NCBI GenBank assembly: GCA_934444695.1
Contig: CAKSDF010000054.1
Span: 1 to 11,193 of the forward strand
Length of the DNA: 11,193 bases
Reading direction: 5' to 3'
Source: an uncultured Eubacteriales bacterium
Lineage (GTDB): Bacteria; Bacillota; Clostridia; Oscillospirales; Acutalibacteraceae
This document shows, piece after piece, positions 7,788-11,193 of the stretch. The notes below the pieces were generated by a model that worked only from the letters and a program-made list of their open reading frames with translations, made no database searches and was not told the origin of the DNA. The position numbers were made by a program, and so were the translations under genes. Numbering within the stretch: the stretch's first letter is position 1; the number at the start of each line of letters is the position of its first letter.

Positions 7788-7814
7788 AACAAAATAAAAA
7801 AGGAGATTTTAAAA

Positions 7815-8003
7815 ATGGAATTTACAAAAGACACCTGCATCGGTGACATTCTTGATGCAAAGCCCGAAACCGCACCCATCTTTATCGAAATGGGTATGCA
7901 TTGTCTCGGCTGCCCTTCGGCAAGAGGCGAGACTGTTGAGCAGGCCTGCGCCGTTCACGGCATTTCCTGCGACGAGCTTGTGGAAAAGCTCAACAAGGCA
8001 TAA
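7815..8003 (+). CDS. DUF1858 small redox-disulfide protein (hybrid-cluster-associated type)
   Basis: 62-residue cytosolic protein beginning MEFTKDTCIGDILDA, with AGGAG 9 bases before the ATG. It has the family signature: MGMHCLGCPSARGETVEQAC (residues 27-46), giving a CxxC pair (C31, C34), plus C8, C46 and C52, and a C-terminal helix ending ELVEKLNKA. The family (DUF1858; described as a redox-disulfide domain associated with hybrid-cluster/prismane proteins) is common in anaerobes, either free-standing as here or fused to larger enzymes. The likely role is thiol-disulfide or metal-linked redox chemistry; the substrate is unknown. It is a single full-length domain. A strong terminator follows 25 bases after the stop, so it probably has its own short transcript. 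Confidence 0.88.
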   Translation: MEFTKDTCIGDILDAKPETAPIFIEMGMHCLGCPSARGETVEQACAVHGISCDELVEKLNKA

Positions 8004-8028
8004 TCCACGCGATTTAAGAAACAGAATT

Positions 8029-8063
8029 TACGGTGAGGTTCTTTGAGCTTCACCGTATTTTTT
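8029..8063 (+). terminator. Strong intrinsic terminator directly abutting the next ribosome binding site
   Basis: TACGGTGAGGTTC (8029-8041) and GAGCTTCACCGTA (8045-8057) form a 13-bp stem, with the outer 8 bp perfect and two G-U pairs further in, and a TTT loop. Six T residues follow (8058-8063). This is a textbook rho-independent terminator for the DUF1858 gene. The base after the T-run is the first base of the AGGAG serving the next gene, leaving no room for a promoter between them. Confidence 0.88.
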
Positions 8064-8068
8064 AGGAG
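8064..8068 (+). promoter_or_regulatory. Shine-Dalgarno AGGAG selecting a TTG start
   Basis: AGGAG (8064-8068) overlaps the in-frame GTG at 8068, which therefore cannot be its start. The in-frame TTG at 8077 sits 8 bases downstream, the usual spacing. Confidence 0.7.
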
Positions 8069-8076
8069 TGAATTTT

Positions 8077-8892
8077 TTGAGCGAGCAAAAAGACGGCAAA
8101 AGCTGCGGGAAAGAAAATCAGCCGGGCGGTTTGCCGGGCAATCGGAAAAATGAACAAAGCGGGCAGTCTTCCCCATCGAATCTGCGCCTTAAACGGGCGG
8201 CGGCCATTGTTTCGGTGGCAATTTTTCTGGCCGTTACCGCCGCCGTAACATACTTTTGCATCGACTTTTTTAAAAAATTCTCCGACCCCGCCCAGTTCAA
8301 AAACTATATCAATTCCTTCGGAATTTACGGCAGAACCGCCTTTCTCGCCCTTCAGATCATTCAGATAGTCATCGCCTTTATTCCCGGTGAGGTGGTGCAG
8401 GTGGGGGCGGGATACGCCTACGGAGCCTTTGAAGGAACAGTGCTTTGCCTTGTGGGGGCGGCAATCGCTTCGGCCATTGTATTTTTGTTGGTCAAAAAGG
8501 TAGGCACAAGGATCGTGCACCTTTTCGTCAGCCGCGAAAAGATGGAAAGCCTTAAGTTTTTAAACGACGAGCAAAAGTTAGGGCGCCTTATTTTCATTCT
8601 TTTTCTCATTCCCGGAGCGCCGAAGGACGTACTGACCTACCTTGCGGGACTCACCCGCATAAAGCTTTATGAATTTCTCATAATATCCCTGGCCGCACGC
8701 ACCCCCGCGCTGCTCCTTTCGACCCTGGGCGGCTCGGCGGTGGCCGATCGCAACTATAAACAGGCAATAATCATTTTTTCGGCGGCGGCAATAGTCAGCG
8801 CGGCCGGAATAAAGTTTTACTCGGTGCTCACAAAAAAGCTCAAGGCCCGCCACGAAGGCAAAAAAGACAAAGCCGGCAAGCAGCATATGTAA
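8077..8892 (+). CDS. TVP38/TMEM64 (DedA-like, SNARE-associated Golgi) family membrane protein
   Basis: 271 residues from TTG 8077 (MSEQKDGKS); the alternative GTG 8068 adds three residues but overlaps its own ribosome binding site. A polar cytoplasmic tail (1-40) precedes membrane segments at about 41-62, 86-103, 118-140, 168-180, 198-216 and 228-247, then a Lys-rich tail. The family's two half-membrane motifs are visible: FIPGEVVQVGAGYAYGAFEG (101-120) and FLIPGAPKDVLTYLAGLTRI (176-195). Members belong to the DedA/VTT superfamily, for which lipid scrambling or flipping and envelope homeostasis have been shown in some cases; the substrate here is unknown. The terminator against its ribosome binding site means expression depends on readthrough or an unseen promoter. 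The 45-bp repeat array starts 4 bp after the stop. Confidence 0.9.
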   Translation: MSEQKDGKSCGKENQPGGLPGNRKNEQSGQSSPSNLRLKRAAAIVSVAIFLAVTAAVTYFCIDFFKKFSDPAQFKNYINSFGIYGRTAFLALQIIQIVIAFIPGEVVQVGAGYAYGAFEGTVLCLVGAAIASAIVFLLVKKVGTRIVHLFVSREKMESLKFLNDEQKLGRLIFILFLIPGAPKDVLTYLAGLTRIKLYEFLIISLAARTPALLLSTLGGSAVADRNYKQAIIIFSAAAIVSAAGIKFYSVLTKKLKARHEGKKDKAGKQHM

Positions 8893-8896
8893 TCTC

Positions 8897-9131
8897 CGAT
8901 TCCCTTTCGCAGGACGGTAAACCGCGTCCCTGCTTAACGGTTGAAAGTCGATTCCGCTGCAGGAAAAAATCATCCTGCTTAACACCTGCAAGTCGAGTCT
9001 ACGGCAGTGAAAATACATCCTGCTTAACACTTGCAAGCCGATTCCAATGCGGGAAAAACGCATCCTGCCTAACGCTTGCAAGTCGATTCTATGTCGGGCA
9101 AAAATCCGCCTGCCTAACGGTTGCAAGTCGG
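8897..9131. repeat. 45-bp tandem repeat array with a stem-loop per unit
   Basis: The anchor TGCYTAAC recurs at 8931, 8976, 9021, 9066 and 9111, exactly 45 bp apart each time. Each unit has a conserved part, TGCYTAAC then about two bases then TTGCAAGTCGATTC, and a variable part with an A-rich centre. The variable part can pair with the start of the next unit: GCAGGA with TCCTGC at 8959-8978 (perfect), GCGGGA with TCCTGC in the third period (one G-U), and CGGGC with GCCTG in the fourth. The first, longer copy (8909-8933) pairs GCAGGACGG with CCGCGTCCCTGC with small bulges. The array begins 4 bp after a stop codon and decays after 9131. Confidence 0.92.
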
Positions 9132-9202
9132 ATTTTCACAAATCGCCGCAAGCCCCACGGCAGGCGGCAGGCAGAGCAAAGGACGGCCGGCCCATGTGCA
9201 AA

Positions 9203-9228
9203 AACCGCCCCTAAAATCGGTTGTTTTT
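9203..9228 (+). terminator. Possible weak intrinsic terminator
   Basis: AACCG (9203-9207) pairs with CGGTT (9218-9222) around a 10-base loop, followed by GTTTTT. The stem is only 5 bp, so efficiency would be low. Its position after the 45-bp array and before the next promoter fits the end of the TVP38 transcript. Confidence 0.3.
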
Positions 9229-9294
9229 GTGCAAGCTGTTTGTTTTTGCGTCAAAATACCCAAATGACAAGCTTAAAATTTAGGCAACTACACA

Positions 9295-9310
9295 CCTTGA
9301 AATTTCAAGG
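9295..9310. promoter_or_regulatory. Perfect 16-bp palindrome covering the -35 box, candidate operator
   Basis: CCTTGAAATTTCAAGG is perfectly self-complementary over 16 bp. Its left half contains the -35 hexamer TTGAAA (9297-9302) of the promoter for the sugar ATPase gene. A dimeric repressor bound here would block RNA polymerase. Because ATTTTTTG follows, it could also act as a small terminator (6-bp stem, AATT loop). No regulator gene is adjacent, so the binding protein is unknown. Confidence 0.55.
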
Positions 9311-9325
9311 ATTTTTTGATATCAT
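9297..9325 (+). promoter_or_regulatory. Sigma-A promoter of the sugar ATPase-nrdR operon
   Basis: TTGAAA (9297-9302), a 17-bp spacer, then TATCAT (9320-9325) preceded by TGA, giving an extended -10. Transcription should begin near 9332, with a leader of about 100 bases before ATG 9435. TAGTGT occurs twice around the start (9328-9333 and 9340-9345), 12 bp apart. Confidence 0.65.
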
Positions 9326-9434
9326 TGTAGTGTTATGAATAGTGTGCAATGTGCCCTTATTCATTCCCACGTAAATTATGATAAATTATGCACGCAAAGC
9401 TTTTGCGTCGTTTGAAACAGGAGGCATATATTTA

Positions 9435-10577
9435 ATGGCAAGCTTATCACTCAGAGGAATTTACAAAAAATATCCCGGCGGCGTTACTGCCGTTTCGGAT
9501 TTCAACCTCGAAATCAAGGATAAGGAATTTCTGGTACTGGTCGGCCCTTCGGGCTGCGGTAAGTCCACCACCCTTCGTATGATCGCCGGACTTGAAGAAA
9601 TCTCGGAAGGCGAGCTTTACATAGGCGACCGTCTGGTAAATGACGTCGCTCCTAAGGACCGCGACATCGCCATGGTGTTCCAGAACTACGCTCTTTATCC
9701 CCATATGACCGTTTTCGGCAATATGGCATTCGGCCTTAAACTCCGCAAGGTTCCCAAGGAGGAAATCAAGCGCAGAGTTGAAGAGGCTGCCCGCATTCTC
9801 GACATTTCCCACCTGCTCGACCGTAAGCCTAAGGCTCTTTCGGGCGGTCAGCGTCAGCGTGTTGCACTGGGCCGTGCTATCGTTCGTGATCCTAAGGTCT
9901 TCCTTCTCGACGAACCGCTCTCCAACCTGGATGCTAAGCTCCGTGCACAGATGCGTACCGAGCTTTCCAAGATCCATCTGAAACTGGAAACCACCTTCAT
10001 CTATGTTACCCACGACCAGACCGAGGCTATGACCATGGCCGACCGTATCGTCGTTATGAAGGACGGTTACATCCAGCAGGTCGACACTCCTCAGCACCTT
10101 TACGATATTCCCTGCAACGCCTTTGTTGCCGGATTTATCGGTTCTCCCCAAATGAACTTTATCGATGCCATTCTCCGCAAAGAGGGCGACACCTTTTATG
10201 CCGAGTTCGGTTCTGAAGATACCAAAACCCGCAAGGGCGTTAAATTCAAAATCAAGCTGCCCGCTTCCAAGAACTATAAGGACTGCCTCGTTCCCTACGA
10301 AGACAAGCCGGTTATCATGGGTATCCGTCCCGAGCACATCCACGACGAGGATATGTACACCTCCACAATGACCGACGGTCTCATCAAGGCCAAGGTTGAA
10401 GTTACCGAGCTTATGGGTGCCGAGACCTACCTCTACCTCAACTGCGAAGGCAACAGCTTCACCGCCCGCGTCGATCCCTCGACCCTCGCAAAATCGGGCG
10501 ACGAGATCACCGTTGCTCTCGACACCAACAAGATCCACATTTTCGACAAGGAAACCGAGAAAACCATCACAAACTAA
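9435..10577 (+). CDS. Sugar ABC transporter ATP-binding protein, UgpC/MsmK/MsmX type
   Basis: 380-residue ATPase that powers CUT1-type sugar importers from the cytoplasmic face. I chose ATG 9435 (MASLSLRGIYKKY), 10 bases after AGGAGG; the in-frame ATG 9378 would add 19 residues without a ribosome binding site. Motifs: Walker A GPSGCGKST (37-45), Q-loop Q83 in VFQNYALYPHMTV, signature LSGGQRQR (135-142), Walker B VFLLDEP (155-161) with catalytic E160, D-loop SNLD, and switch H193 in YVTHDQ. The C-terminal TOBE/OB-like regulatory domain spans about 235-375 and includes IMGIRPEHI. No permease or binding-protein gene is nearby. Orphan ATPases of this type (MsmX in Bacillus, MsmK in streptococci) serve several sugar importers, which is the likely role here. 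nrdR follows after 21 bp and is probably co-transcribed. Confidence 0.95.
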   Translation: MASLSLRGIYKKYPGGVTAVSDFNLEIKDKEFLVLVGPSGCGKSTTLRMIAGLEEISEGELYIGDRLVNDVAPKDRDIAMVFQNYALYPHMTVFGNMAFGLKLRKVPKEEIKRRVEEAARILDISHLLDRKPKALSGGQRQRVALGRAIVRDPKVFLLDEPLSNLDAKLRAQMRTELSKIHLKLETTFIYVTHDQTEAMTMADRIVVMKDGYIQQVDTPQHLYDIPCNAFVAGFIGSPQMNFIDAILRKEGDTFYAEFGSEDTKTRKGVKFKIKLPASKNYKDCLVPYEDKPVIMGIRPEHIHDEDMYTSTMTDGLIKAKVEVTELMGAETYLYLNCEGNSFTARVDPSTLAKSGDEITVALDTNKIHIFDKETEKTITN

Positions 10578-10598
10578 TTTAACAGGCAGGTAGAAAAG

Positions 10599-11060
10599 AT
10601 GAAGTGTCCTTTTTGCGGATATGAAGAAAGCAAGGTTATAGATTCCCGTCCCACCGACGAGGGTGTGCGCATCCGCAGAAGGAGGGAATGCCTTTCTTGC
10701 AAAAAACGCTTTACCACCTACGAGGTGGTTGAAAGCCTTCCCATAATTGTGGTTAAAAGGGATAAATCCCGCGAGCAGTTCGACCGCAACAAGCTTATAA
10801 ACAGCCTGCTGCGCGCCTGCGAAAAGCGTACCGTCTCCATCGATACGGTGGAAAAGGCGGTGGACGAGATCGAGGCTGCCCTTCAAAACTCTCTCGATCG
10901 GGAGGTTTCCTCCCTTCAGATAGGCGAGCTCGCAATGGATAAGCTCAAGGGTATTGACGAGGTTGCATATGTCAGATTTGCCTCGGTTTACCGCCAGTTC
11001 AGGGACATTAACACCTTTATGGAAGAGCTTAACACCCTGCTCACCAACAAGAATAAATAA
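10599..11060 (+). CDS. nrdR: Transcriptional repressor NrdR
   Basis: 153 residues, the usual length. NrdR senses ATP/dATP and represses ribonucleotide reductase genes by binding paired NrdR boxes. The N-terminal zinc ribbon has C3-x2-C6 and C31-x2-C34, with the basic strand RIRRRREC between. The ATP-cone domain covers about 49-139 (PIIVVKRDKSREQFDRNKL, then the ASVYRQF helix near 127-133). AGGTAG lies 5 bases before the ATG, a modest site. The gene follows the sugar ATPase by 21 bp, so it probably shares the promoter at 9297-9325. No nrd structural gene is in the window. An IS end lies 64 bp downstream. Confidence 0.96.
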   Translation: MKCPFCGYEESKVIDSRPTDEGVRIRRRRECLSCKKRFTTYEVVESLPIIVVKRDKSREQFDRNKLINSLLRACEKRTVSIDTVEKAVDEIEAALQNSLDREVSSLQIGELAMDKLKGIDEVAYVRFASVYRQFRDINTFMEELNTLLTNKNK

Positions 11061-11089
11061 GCCCGATTTGAGGGCTGTGCCTTCCTTTT
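11060..11089 (+). terminator. Weak candidate terminator after nrdR
   Basis: AGCCC (11060-11064) pairs with GGGCT (11072-11076) around a 7-base loop and starts on the last base of the stop codon. Downstream is GTGCCTTCCTTTT, a poor, interrupted U-tract. It may terminate the ATPase-nrdR transcript inefficiently. Confidence 0.35.
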
Positions 11090-11124
11090 AAGAACAGAAA
11101 CTCCCCGGCTTTGGAGAAATGAAG

Positions 11125-11193
11125 TGACCCCAAAAAGTTAGACAAAAATAAGAATAAAAATTGTTCAAGCTACCGAAAGGGCTTGCTGTCTGT
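11125..11193 (-). mobile_element. End of an IS3-family-like insertion sequence, continuing past the window
   Basis: The segment begins TGACCCCAAAAAGTTAGAC, which resembles the terminal inverted repeats I know from the IS150/IS861 group of the IS3 family. About 40 bp inside this end, the minus strand has a stop preceded by codons for RQQALSVA, the kind of C-terminus these transposases have. So this is the transposase-3' end, inserted 64 bp after nrdR with the transposase pointing toward nrdR. The other end and any target duplication lie outside, so family and completeness are inferred. Confidence 0.6.
11165..11193 (-). CDS. C-terminal eight codons of an IS3-type transposase (partial)
   Basis: On the minus strand the window edge enters a frame reading R-Q-Q-A-L-S-V-A and then TGA (11167-11165). 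This resembles the 'QYRQQAL' end of IS3-family OrfB integrases that follows the DDE core. The catalytic region is outside. Only the fit with the adjacent IS terminus makes so short a fragment worth calling. Confidence 0.5.

Larger units (their letters stand above)
8893..9434. other. 542-bp gene-free region between the TVP38 and sugar-ATPase genes
   Basis: It contains the 45-bp hairpin array (8897-9131), a possible weak terminator (9203-9228), the palindrome-promoter block (9295-9325) and a leader of about 100 bases. Bases 9132-9200 are GC-rich, including GGCCGGCC at 9185-9192, and show nothing else. The minus-strand open frame across the array exists because 45 is divisible by three; it has no start signal I can support and runs antisense through the TVP38 gene. 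Confidence 0.7.

Noticed and set aside
8578..9126. Minus-strand frame with a 15-residue repeat
   Set aside because: The period arises because 45 is a multiple of three; it runs antisense through the TVP38-like gene and lacks a supported start.
8897..9131. CRISPR array
   Set aside because: Conserved and variable parts are present, but the variable parts resemble each other, keep pairing with the repeat and no cas gene is nearby.
9447..10886. Minus-strand 479-codon open frame
   Set aside because: Antisense to two clear genes (sugar ATPase and nrdR) and crosses the gap between them; a codon-bias shadow.

Overview
The window looks like chromosomal DNA of an anaerobic, low-to-moderate GC Firmicute, most likely a gut Clostridium-type organism near Ruminococcaceae/Oscillospirales. 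The evidence is a dockerin-bearing secreted protein, sigma-A promoters with extended -10 elements, the Firmicutes cluster dnaB-tilS-hpt-ftsH, a hybrid-cluster-type redox peptide (DUF1858) and an MsmX/UgpC-type sugar ABC ATPase. A perfect ParB-binding (parS) 16-mer just after ftsH suggests that the region lies in the origin-proximal part of the chromosome. The taxonomic placement is inference from gene content only.

Layout. At 1-1617 (minus strand, running off the left edge) is a secreted beta-rich protein with two helical repeats and the first half of a C-terminal dockerin. The gene-free stretch 1618-2200 holds two divergent promoters and a 17-bp tandem repeat with a 51-bp higher-order period. 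At 2201-7603 is the housekeeping cluster: dnaB (replicative helicase), tilS (tRNA-Ile lysidine synthetase, overlapping dnaB), hpt (purine salvage, overlap or near-contact with tilS) and, after a 153-bp gap, ftsH (membrane AAA protease). The 211 bp after ftsH carry parS and a stem-loop leading into a 62-residue DUF1858 protein (7815-8003). A strong intrinsic terminator follows, and its U-tract touches the Shine-Dalgarno of a TVP38/DedA-like membrane protein that uses a TTG start (8077-8892).

From 8897 to about 9131 there is an array of exact 45-bp periods, each containing a potential stem-loop with some compensating base changes. It is followed by a promoter whose -35 box lies inside a perfect 16-bp palindrome. 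That promoter should drive the orphan sugar-transport ATPase (9435-10577) and nrdR (10599-11060), 21 bp apart. The right edge contains the end of an IS3-family-like insertion sequence, with the last eight codons of its transposase on the minus strand.

The dnaB-tilS-hpt block looks like one transcript serving replication, tRNA modification and purine salvage. The ATPase-nrdR pair couples sugar import with ribonucleotide reductase control, although no permease or nrd genes are present. I see no defence system, CRISPR array, biosynthetic cluster, tRNA or rRNA. The most interesting material is in the non-coding gaps: two unrelated tandem arrays, parS, the terminator-SD junction and the palindrome-promoter overlap.
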